Source: Sulfurovum sp.
GTDB taxonomy: Bacteria; Campylobacterota; Campylobacteria; Campylobacterales; Sulfurovaceae
Assembly (NCBI GenBank): GCA_015493425.1
Contig: WGDG01000213.1
Span: 1 to 5,018, forward strand
Length of the DNA stretch: 5,018 nucleotides
Reading direction: 5' to 3'
The translations under genes and the position numbers were made by a program. Each line of letters starts with the position of its first letter. The first letter of the stretch is position 1. Positions 1 through 5,018 of this stretch are shown here, one piece after another. The notes under the pieces were generated by a model. It did no database searches and was not told the DNA's origin. It worked only from the letters and a program-made list of their open reading frames with translations.

Positions 1-30
1 ATCGCAGAATTTCGTAAAAATAAATCATAA
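1..30 (+). CDS. 3' end of an upstream gene, possibly oadG (partial)
   Basis: Read in the frame beginning at base 1, this stretch encodes IAEFRKNKS followed by a TAA stop, 14 nt before the oadA start. The basic, polar tail and the tight spacing suggest the end of a co-transcribed upstream gene. In known sodium-pump operons the small membrane subunit OadG often precedes oadA (order G-A-B), and no oadG lies elsewhere in this window, so OadG is a reasonable guess. Nine residues cannot prove it. The other two forward frames stop at base 17 and base 51, so a different reading cannot be excluded. Confidence 0.3.
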   Translation: MAEFRKNKS

Positions 31-32
31 AC

Positions 33-36
33 AAGG
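33..36 (+). promoter_or_regulatory. Ribosome binding site of oadA
   Basis: AAGG lies 8 nt before the ATG at 45. It is a modest Shine-Dalgarno match but correctly spaced, and it supports the ATG at 45 as the start. No promoter is visible in the few bases upstream, consistent with oadA being inside an operon. Confidence 0.55.
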
Positions 37-44
37 TTTGATAC

Positions 45-1841
45 ATGGCTAAAAAATATATTGATGTAATGGATACAACCTTCAGAGACGGCTTTCAGTC
101 TGTCTTTGGCGGGCGTGTATTGATGGAGGACTTCTTCCCTGCAGTCGAAGCAGCCAAAGAGGCGGGTATCACCCATTTTGAATTTGGAGGCGGTGCACGC
201 TTTCAGTCGCTTTTCTTCTATTTGCAGGAAAATGCATTTGAAATGATGGATGGTTTCCGTGAGATCGTGGGCCCTGATGCGAATCTTCAGGTACTTTCCC
301 GTGGTATCAATACGGTAATGCTCGATACGGGAAGCCGTGAAATGATCGAACTTTTTGCAAAACTTTTTGCCAAGCACGGTACAACTACCGTACGGAACTT
401 TGATGCACTCAATGATGTCAATAACCTGATGTACTCAGGCGAAATGATCAAAAAGCACGGTATGAATCATGAAGTGGTCGTGACAATCATGGATCTTCCT
501 CCGGGATGTAAAGGTGCACATGATGTAGCATTCTATGAAAAAACACTTAGAAACATTCTTGACAGCGGTATCGCGTTCGATTCTGTCTGTTTCAAAGATG
601 CATCCGGTACAGCCAACCCGCACAAAGTTTATGAAACCATTGCAATGGCACGTAAACTGCTTGGAGACAGTGTTCACCTTAGACTTCATACACATGAAAC
701 AGCAGGCGTTTCTGTCGCTTCCTACCTTGCGGCACTTGAAGCCGGTGCAAACGGTATCGATATGGCGGCAAGTCCGGTCAGCGGTGGTACTTCCCAGCCT
801 GATATTTTGACGATGCTGCACGCAACCAAAGGAACCAACTACAACCTTGGTGACCTTCAGCTTGACAAGATCCTCAAGTATGAAGAGCGCCTTAAAGAGT
901 GCCTTGCAGACTACATGATTCCACCTGAAGCAACACAGGTTTCACCGCTTATTCCATTCTCACCAATGCCGGGTGGGGCACTGACTGCCAATACACAGAT
1001 GATGCGTGACAACGGTGACCTTGACAAGTTTGATGACGTTATCAAGGCAATGAAAGAAGTCGTTGAACGCGGTGGTTACGGTACTTCGGTAACACCTGTC
1101 AGTCAGTTCTACTGGCAGCAGGCGTATGCCAATGTGATGTTCGGACCTTGGAAGCAGATTGCTCCGGGATACGGGAAAATGGTACTTGGCTACTTCGGCA
1201 AGACACCGGTCGAGCCGGATCCTGAGATTGTCAAGCTGGCGAGTGAAAAACTTAAACTCGAACCGACAACCGAGAACCCGCTCGATATTGCCGATAGAGA
1301 TGAGACAAAGTCAATTGCACACTGGAAAAAGGTTCTTGAAGAAGAAGGACTTGATGTGTCAGATGAAAATATCTTCATTGCGGCATCTTGTGACAAGAAA
1401 GGTATTGCGTTCCTCAAGGGTGAGTCACCGTTGATGGTAAGAAAAGGTAAAGAAAACGATTGTGGAGAAGGAAATATGGCAGGAAATTATACAGTAGTAG
1501 TTGATGGTAAACAGTACAGTGTTCAGGTAGTTGAGGGAAGCGGTGATGTACAGATCACACCGGCGGCAAATACGGCACCGGCAGCAGAAACTCCAGCAGC
1601 ACCTGCACCGGCTGCGGGTGGTGCAGGCAGCATTGAAATTCATTCTCAGACTCCAGGTAACGTTTGGAAAATCCTGAAAAACCCAGGTGACAAAGTGGAA
1701 GAGGGTGATGTGATTATGATTCTTGAAGCCATGAAAATGGAGATCGATATCGCAGCACCCCAGGCAGGTACCATTAAGACAATCAATGTCAATGTGAACG
1801 ACGCAGTCGCAGACGGACAACTTCTTGCAACAATGGAGTAA
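45..1841 (+). CDS. oadA: Biotin-carrying carboxyltransferase: oxaloacetate decarboxylase alpha subunit / pyruvate carboxylase subunit B
   Basis: This 598-residue cytoplasmic protein transfers a carboxyl group between oxaloacetate/pyruvate and biotin. Residues about 4-270 form the HMGL-like TIM barrel, about 290-475 the conserved PYC/OADA domain, about 503-527 an Ala/Pro-rich flexible linker, and about 528-598 the biotinyl domain. Visible catalytic elements are RDGFQS (metal ligand D15 and Q18), K184 in CFKDASG (the lysine carbamylated in relatives), H215 and H217 in HTHETAG (metal ligands), T350 in VTPVSQ, and the biotin site EAMKME with K564. The length is usual for OadA/PycB. Partners would be OadB, encoded next door, or a separate biotin carboxylase PycA not in the window. 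Campylobacter PycB, as I recall it, is closely similar and acts in anaplerosis. Oddities are GGARFQ where relatives have GGATFD, RGINTVML where they have RGxNxxGY, and F17 in place of the usual His. The family is certain. The physiological direction, and whether this is best called oadA or pycB, is not settled by sequence. Confidence 0.96.
   Translation: MAKKYIDVMDTTFRDGFQSVFGGRVLMEDFFPAVEAAKEAGITHFEFGGGARFQSLFFYLQENAFEMMDGFREIVGPDANLQVLSRGINTVMLDTGSREMIELFAKLFAKHGTTTVRNFDALNDVNNLMYSGEMIKKHGMNHEVVVTIMDLPPGCKGAHDVAFYEKTLRNILDSGIAFDSVCFKDASGTANPHKVYETIAMARKLLGDSVHLRLHTHETAGVSVASYLAALEAGANGIDMAASPVSGGTSQPDILTMLHATKGTNYNLGDLQLDKILKYEERLKECLADYMIPPEATQVSPLIPFSPMPGGALTANTQMMRDNGDLDKFDDVIKAMKEVVERGGYGTSVTPVSQFYWQQAYANVMFGPWKQIAPGYGKMVLGYFGKTPVEPDPEIVKLASEKLKLEPTTENPLDIADRDETKSIAHWKKVLEEEGLDVSDENIFIAASCDKKGIAFLKGESPLMVRKGKENDCGEGNMAGNYTVVVDGKQYSVQVVEGSGDVQITPAANTAPAAETPAAPAPAAGGAGSIEIHSQTPGNVWKILKNPGDKVEEGDVIMILEAMKMEIDIAAPQAGTIKTINVNVNDAVADGQLLATME
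1464..1478 (+). promoter_or_regulatory. Possible internal ribosome binding site and start codon within oadA
   Basis: GGAGAAGG at 1464-1471 is followed after 4 nt by an in-frame ATG at 1476-1478 (codon 478). It is a better Shine-Dalgarno match than the one before oadA itself. Initiation here would give a 121-residue protein beginning MAGNYTVVVDGKQY, containing a short beta-rich lead segment, the Ala/Pro linker and the whole biotinyl domain. This is the layout of a free-standing biotin carboxyl carrier protein. The upstream bases also encode the hydrophilic link EGN between domains, so the match could be chance in a purine-rich stretch. Use of this start is inference. Confidence 0.35.
1835..1838 (+). 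promoter_or_regulatory. Ribosome binding site of oadB, overlapping the end of oadA
   Basis: GGAG lies within the last codons of oadA, 5 nt before the oadB ATG at 1844. The oadA stop (1839-1841) sits between the two. Ribosomes finishing oadA are thus positioned to start oadB, which implies translational coupling and matched subunit levels. Confidence 0.8.
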
Positions 1842-1843
1842 TC

Positions 1844-3193
1844 ATGAAGATTAAACATCTACTGCTCACTGTTTTCTTTGCCTTTGCCTTTCTGAACAGT
1901 GCGGCAACGGCAAGCGAACATGAGACTACAGCGAAACAATTCAAGACTCAGCAGCAGCTGATCGCTGAAGAACGAGCGACCTACAAAGAAAAAAGTGTCG
2001 GTGAACTGATTGTCAGTTTTTTTCATACGACAGGTCTGGATGCTATTCTCAACCCTAAAGAAGGTGTAAAGAATGGACAGGGAAAAGAGATGAGCACGTT
2101 TGCCCAGAGCTGGGGACGTGTAATTATGTTCCTCATCATTTTTGTGCTGTTCTATCTTGCTATCGCCAAAGGGTTTGAACCGTTGCTGCTGCTGCCGATA
2201 GCATTTGGAGGACTGCTTGCGAACATTCCGATTGCCAATATGACAGGGCCTGACGGTATGCTGGGGATCATCTATAATATGGGTATCGCCAATGAGTTCT
2301 TCCCACTGCTGATCTTTATGGGGGTGGGTGCGATGACTGATTTCGGTCCATTGCTTGCCAACCCAAAAACAGCATTGCTTGGCGGTGCGGCACAGTTCGG
2401 GATCTTTGGTTCTCTGGTCGGTGCGGCAGCCTTGTCACAATATACAGGCTTTGTTGACTTTACTCTGAAACAGTCGGCAGCGATCTCTATTATCGGTGGT
2501 GCCGATGGCCCGACCTCAATCTTTATCGCTTCGGCACTGGCACCGGAAATGCTTGGTGCAATTGCTGTTGCAGCATATTCTTACATGGCGCTTGTTCCGG
2601 TGATTCAGCCTCCGATTATGAAGGCACTGACAACGGAAGAAGAGCGTAAGATCGTGATGAAAACAAGCCGAAAAGTAAACAGACTTGAAAAACTTGTATT
2701 CCCTGTTGTCGTCATTATGATGATTGCACTGGTATTGCCGGATGCTGCACCGCTGATGGGAGCATTTGCATTTGGTAACTTTGCCAAAGAGTCCGGAGTG
2801 GTTGACAGATTGAGCAATGAGATGCAAAACTCGCTGATCAATATTGTTACGATTTTCCTTGGATTCGGTGTCGGTATGACCCTGCAGGCAGACAAGTTCC
2901 TGGTTGCCGAGACACTGGGGATCATGATTATCGGTCTGCTTGCATTTGCCGCGGGTACCGCTGCAGGAGTCATTATGGCTAAGATTATGAACAAGTTCTC
3001 CAAAGAGCCGATTAACCCATTGATCGGTTCGGCAGGGGTTTCCGCAGTTCCAATGGCTGCGCGTGTTTCGAGTAAGGTCGGTTCCGAAGCGAAACCGGGG
3101 AATATCCTTCTGATGCATGCAATGGGACCAAATGTGGCAGGGGTTATCGGATCTGCAGTTGCAGCCGGTGTACTGCTTTCAATTTTCAAATAA
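1844..3193 (+). CDS. oadB: Sodium-translocating decarboxylase beta subunit
   Basis: This 449-residue inner-membrane protein decarboxylates carboxybiotin delivered by OadA and couples this to Na+ transport. Hydrophobic segments are visible near 92-107, 112-130, 150-164, 177-199, 232-254, 284-306, 331-345, 353-379 and 421-447, with two glycine-rich re-entrant-like regions: GGADGPTS (218-225) and NPLIGSAGVS (391-400). Compared from memory with Klebsiella OadB, the residues studied for Na+ coupling are all kept at a constant offset of 18: D221 (D203), Y247 (Y229), N391 (N373), G395 (G377), S400 (S382) and R407 (R389). A working sodium pump is therefore likely. Residues 1-23 look like an export signal (MKIKH, a hydrophobic core, then ATA before SEHE), followed by a charged, probably periplasmic segment to about 88. 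Klebsiella OadB starts almost directly at the first membrane helix, so this end is extra. The gene is translationally coupled to oadA. Confidence 0.96.
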   Translation: MKIKHLLLTVFFAFAFLNSAATASEHETTAKQFKTQQQLIAEERATYKEKSVGELIVSFFHTTGLDAILNPKEGVKNGQGKEMSTFAQSWGRVIMFLIIFVLFYLAIAKGFEPLLLLPIAFGGLLANIPIANMTGPDGMLGIIYNMGIANEFFPLLIFMGVGAMTDFGPLLANPKTALLGGAAQFGIFGSLVGAAALSQYTGFVDFTLKQSAAISIIGGADGPTSIFIASALAPEMLGAIAVAAYSYMALVPVIQPPIMKALTTEEERKIVMKTSRKVNRLEKLVFPVVVIMMIALVLPDAAPLMGAFAFGNFAKESGVVDRLSNEMQNSLINIVTIFLGFGVGMTLQADKFLVAETLGIMIIGLLAFAAGTAAGVIMAKIMNKFSKEPINPLIGSAGVSAVPMAARVSSKVGSEAKPGNILLMHAMGPNVAGVIGSAVAAGVLLSIFK

Positions 3194-3198
3194 AACTC

Positions 3199-3228
3199 AT
3201 GATAGAGTAAGCTTGCCTGCTCTATCAT
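3199..3228. terminator. Hairpin after oadB, probable terminator or mRNA 3'-end structure
   Basis: The arms ATGATAGAGTA (3199-3209) and TGCTCTATCAT (3218-3228) pair over 11 positions with one T-G wobble, around the 8-nt loop AGCTTGCC. The innermost 9 bp of perfect match is ATGATAGAG/CTCTATCAT. It begins 5 nt after the oadB stop. On the + strand only TTT follows, so it is a weak intrinsic terminator in that direction. On the - strand it is followed by TTTTATTT a few bases on. It may attenuate rather than fully stop transcription into pckA, or protect the oad mRNA end. Confidence 0.6.
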
Positions 3229-3235
3229 TTGAGAA

Positions 3236-3277
3236 AAGGTATACCTCAGAGAAACAGGTTTTTCTGACGTATGCTTT
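3236..3277 (+). promoter_or_regulatory. Long imperfect hairpin in the oadB-pckA gap, candidate pckA leader element
   Basis: Bases 3236-3254 pair with 3259-3277 around the tetraloop CAGG. The stem is 9 bp, one C-C mismatch (3245/3268), then 9 bp, with three G-U wobbles (3251/3262, 3240/3273, 3238/3275). The wobbles keep pairing on the + strand RNA but would be A-C mismatches on the complementary RNA, which suggests the + transcript is the relevant one. The right arm shares ATGCT (3271-3275) with a second inverted repeat, ATGCT-TT-AGCAT (3271-3282), so the two folds compete. TATGCT at 3270-3275, below the T-run 3259-3263, could alternatively be part of a weak sigma-70 promoter for pckA. The function is unknown; only the pairing is seen. 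Confidence 0.45.
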
Positions 3278-3305
3278 AGCATAGTGAAACTACAAGATTA
3301 AATAA

Positions 3306-3310
3306 AGAGG
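3306..3310 (+). promoter_or_regulatory. Ribosome binding site of pckA
   Basis: AGAGG at 3306-3310 lies 5 nt before the ATG at 3316, with A-rich bases in front. This supports that ATG over the next in-frame ATG at 3328, which has no comparable site. The bases ACTATG at 3313-3318, including the start codon, are complementary to CATAGT at 3280-3285. Confidence 0.8.
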
Positions 3311-3315
3311 ATACT

Positions 3316-4908
3316 ATGAGTACCAGAATGCCCAACGGATTTGAGAAGCTTGGTCTGACAGATGTCGAAGAAGTCTACTACAACCTAAGCTATGATGAGC
3401 TGCAAGCACATGAGATCAACAGACGTGAGTGCAAGATCTCAACTTCGGGCACCGCCATGTGCGATACAGGGATCTTTACCGGAAGAAGCCCTAAAGATAA
3501 ATACTTTGTGGATCAGCCGCCTTCAAATGAGCATATTGCATGGGGTGACGTGAACCGGCCTATTAAAAAAGAGATTTATGATGAGCTTTTCGAACTGACA
3601 AAAAAACAGCTTTCGGGCAAGAAGATCTATGTGATGGATGTTTTTACTGGTGCAAGTCTGGAGAGCAGACGTTCGATCCGTTTTGTGGTAGAGGTAGCAT
3701 GGCAGGCACACTTTGTCAAAAACATGTTTATCCGTCCAACAGAAGAGGAACTGGAAAATTTCGAGCCGGACTTTACAGTATATAATGCCTGTAAAGCGGT
3801 TGATGAAAAGTACAAAGAACATGGACTAAACTCTGATGTTTTTGTTGTATTTAACATTGAAGACAATGTTTCCATTATCGGGGGTACCTGGTACGGTGGT
3901 GAAATGAAGAAGGGAATCTTCTCTATGATGAACTACTGGCTGCCTCTGGAAGGCAAACTCTCTATGCACTGTTCGGCGAATGTTGGAAAAGAAGGAGATG
4001 TCTGTCTCTTCTTCGGACTCTCAGGAACCGGAAAGACGACACTCTCTACCGATCCAAACCGTGCGCTTATCGGTGATGATGAGCATGGCTGGGATGACCA
4101 TGGTGTGTTCAACTTTGAAGGTGGCTGTTACGCGAAAGTGATCAATCTTGACCCAAAATCTGAACCTGAGATTTATGGTGCAATTACCAAAGATGCACTG
4201 CTTGAAAACGTTGTGGCAGATGAAAACGGTAATGTTGACTACAGTGACGGCTCCAAAACGGAGAATACCCGTGTCTCTTACCCCATTGAGCATATTGAAA
4301 ACCATAAGCCAGACCTGCAGGCAGGGCATCCGAACAATATTATTTTCCTGACTGCCGATGCCTTTGGTGTGCTGCCTCCGGTAAGTAAACTGACCAAAGA
4401 ACAGGCCATGTACTACTTCCTGAGTGGCTATACGGCAAAAGTTGCAGGTACAGAGCGTGGTATTACCGAGCCGGTTGCAACCTTCTCTGCCTGCTTCGGT
4501 GAAGCCTTCCTGCCGTTGCACCCTACCGTCTATGCCGAACTTCTTGGCAAGAAGATCGACGAGCACAATGTCAATGTCTATCTGGTCAATACAGGCTGGA
4601 CAGGCGGACCGTACGGTGTCGGAAAACGTATGAGTATCAAAGATACCCGTGCGTGCATTGATGGTATTCTCAGTGGTTCTATTAACGATGCCGAGTTTGA
4701 GACGCTGCCTACTTTCAATCTGCAAATGCCAAAAGCACTGGCCGGTGTTCAGGACAACACAGTACTGAATCCGCGTAATACCTGGGCAGATAAAGCAGAA
4801 TATGATGCAAGCCTTGCAAAACTTGCAGGCATGTTCATTGAAAATTTCAAACGCTATGAAGATAAAGGCGGCAAGTTCGACTTTGCTTCTGCCGGTCCAC
4901 AGCTCTAA
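3316..4908 (+). CDS. pckA: Phosphoenolpyruvate carboxykinase (ATP)
   Basis: This 530-residue cytoplasmic enzyme converts oxaloacetate + ATP to PEP + CO2 + ADP, the entry to gluconeogenesis. Its length and motifs match the ATP-dependent family (E. coli about 540 residues), not the longer GTP type. Using E. coli numbering from memory with a constant offset of 14, the key residues are all present: R57 in TGRSPKDKY (R65), Y193 and K199 in GGTWYGGEMKKG (Y207, K213), H218 in SMHCSAN (H232), the P-loop GLSGTGKTT at 234-242 with K240 and T241, the metal-binding IGDDEHGW with D254 and D255 (D268, D269), and R319 in NTRVSYP (R333). The lid region AKVAGTERGITEP (374-386) is intact. Nothing suggests truncation or frameshift. 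It follows oadB by 122 nt with structured RNA between, so it may share read-through from the oad operon and also have its own control. Pairing with OadA/OadB suggests that oxaloacetate made from pyruvate is passed on to PEP. Confidence 0.98.
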   Translation: MSTRMPNGFEKLGLTDVEEVYYNLSYDELQAHEINRRECKISTSGTAMCDTGIFTGRSPKDKYFVDQPPSNEHIAWGDVNRPIKKEIYDELFELTKKQLSGKKIYVMDVFTGASLESRRSIRFVVEVAWQAHFVKNMFIRPTEEELENFEPDFTVYNACKAVDEKYKEHGLNSDVFVVFNIEDNVSIIGGTWYGGEMKKGIFSMMNYWLPLEGKLSMHCSANVGKEGDVCLFFGLSGTGKTTLSTDPNRALIGDDEHGWDDHGVFNFEGGCYAKVINLDPKSEPEIYGAITKDALLENVVADENGNVDYSDGSKTENTRVSYPIEHIENHKPDLQAGHPNNIIFLTADAFGVLPPVSKLTKEQAMYYFLSGYTAKVAGTERGITEPVATFSACFGEAFLPLHPTVYAELLGKKIDEHNVNVYLVNTGWTGGPYGVGKRMSIKDTRACIDGILSGSINDAEFETLPTFNLQMPKALAGVQDNTVLNPRNTWADKAEYDASLAKLAGMFIENFKRYEDKGGKFDFASAGPQL

Positions 4909-4912
4909 AACT

Positions 4913-4932
4913 GAGACGTCACATGACGTCTC
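4913..4932. terminator. Perfect inverted repeat after pckA, probable terminator
   Basis: GAGACGTC (4913-4920) and GACGTCTC (4925-4932) pair perfectly around ACAT, giving an 8-bp GC-rich stem that starts 4 nt after the pckA stop. On the + strand it is followed by CTTCTAATTC, which is pyrimidine-rich but has no clean U-run. On the - strand it is followed by AGTTTTAG, a better U-tract. It could act in both directions, or define the pckA mRNA 3' end. As DNA it is symmetric (two GACGTC sites 4 nt apart), so a protein-binding role cannot be excluded. Confidence 0.65.
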
Positions 4933-4978
4933 CTTCTAATTCAGATATTTTCCCTCTTATTTTAATCTAAGCAAGATA

Positions 4979-4998
4979 GTGTATAGTTACACGATAAT
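4979..4998 (+). promoter_or_regulatory. Possible promoter for a gene beyond the window
   Basis: TATAGT (4982-4987) matches the sigma-70 -10 consensus at 5 of 6 positions and has a T-rich stretch (about 4957-4963) upstream, as is common in Campylobacterota promoters that lack a clear -35. It lies inside an inverted repeat, GTGTA-TAGT-TACAC (4979-4992), which could be a small operator. A second candidate -10, GATAAT, sits at 4993-4998. The surrounding 4933-5018 is AT-rich and holds no credible gene. In such AT-rich DNA these matches arise easily by chance. Confidence 0.3.
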
Positions 4999-5018
4999 AA
5001 CTTGAATACATAACAAAA

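Noticed and set aside
435..1434. Shorter open frames on both strands within oadA.
   Set aside because: All are out-of-frame shadows of oadA, with no domain-like sequence or good ribosome binding site.
1553..1626. GC-rich repetitive stretch (gca/ccg/cca-type triplets) near the end of oadA.
   Set aside because: It encodes the Ala/Pro linker typical of biotin and lipoyl carrier domains, so it is not a separate DNA repeat.
45..1841. A 2-isopropylmalate synthase or HMG-CoA lyase for the first gene, since it has the HMGL-like barrel.
   Set aside because: The C-terminal PYC/OADA domain, Ala/Pro linker and EAMKME biotin site, together with the adjacent oadB, fix it as a biotin-dependent carboxyltransferase.
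3199..3210. A three-codon frame ATG-ATA-GAG-TAA right after oadB.
   Set aside because: It forms the left arm of a hairpin, has no ribosome binding site, and is explained by the inverted repeat.
2516..3282. Two long open frames on the - strand opposite oadB (200 and 225 codons).
   Set aside because: They overlap each other and a strongly conserved membrane protein gene. Their translations are rich in Cys, His and Asn or in low-complexity Ala/Ile/Thr, as expected from the antisense of hydrophobic codons, and show no recognisable motif.
4021..4725. A 234-codon open frame on the - strand inside pckA.
   Set aside because: It lies entirely within the catalytic core of a well-conserved enzyme, has a Cys/Arg/Thr-rich composition with no family motif, and no convincing start signal.
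4919..4937. On the - strand, AGAAGGAG (complement of 4930-4937) is followed by ATG and immediately TGA, a start-stop pair.
   Set aside because: It is a single-codon frame generated by the symmetric GACGTC repeat; the Shine-Dalgarno match partly coincides with the hairpin arm. No evidence of a leader peptide role.
4923..4970. A 15-codon + strand frame starting at ATG 4923 (MTSPSNSDIF...).
   Set aside because: It has no ribosome binding site, starts in the loop of the post-pckA hairpin, and has no recognisable features.

Overview
The window carries three complete genes on the + strand, packed head to tail, plus the last codons of a probable fourth. All deal with the oxaloacetate/pyruvate/PEP node of central carbon metabolism. 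The proteins look like those of Campylobacterota (the former Epsilonproteobacteria, such as Sulfurovum, Sulfurimonas or Campylobacter). The carboxyltransferase resembles what I remember of Campylobacter PycB, and the PycB-PckA neighbourhood is also known from that group. Base composition looks moderate, in the mid-40s percent GC by eye, which fits a free-living Sulfurovum-like organism better than a low-GC host-associated Campylobacter. The taxonomic placement is inference, not a database result.

Layout. Bases 1-30 read in frame as the end of an upstream gene, possibly the small OadG subunit. oadA/pycB (45-1841) encodes a biotin-carrying carboxyltransferase. oadB (1844-3193) encodes the sodium-translocating membrane decarboxylase subunit and starts 2 nt after the oadA stop, with its ribosome binding site inside the end of oadA. 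A 122-nt gap (3194-3315) holds two clear hairpins. pckA (3316-4908) encodes ATP-dependent PEP carboxykinase. The last 110 nt contain a perfect inverted repeat just after pckA and a possible promoter for a gene beyond the window. No mobile element, CRISPR array, tRNA or rRNA was seen.

How the genes work together. OadA moves a carboxyl group between oxaloacetate/pyruvate and its own biotin. OadB decarboxylates carboxybiotin and exports Na+, or in reverse could use a Na+ gradient to load biotin with CO2. PckA converts oxaloacetate to PEP. Together they could either dispose of oxaloacetate while conserving energy, or lift pyruvate to PEP through oxaloacetate for biosynthesis. The second would suit an autotroph or an organism lacking strong glycolysis. 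A separate biotin carboxylase (PycA) encoded elsewhere could also drive OadA as a pyruvate carboxylase.

The gene content is ordinary for this lineage and I see no wholly new system. The points most worth a second look are: paired substitutions in the OadA active-site region; a well-placed internal ribosome binding site that could release the biotin carrier as a separate protein; the unusual N-terminal export-signal-like extension of OadB; and the structured leader in front of pckA.
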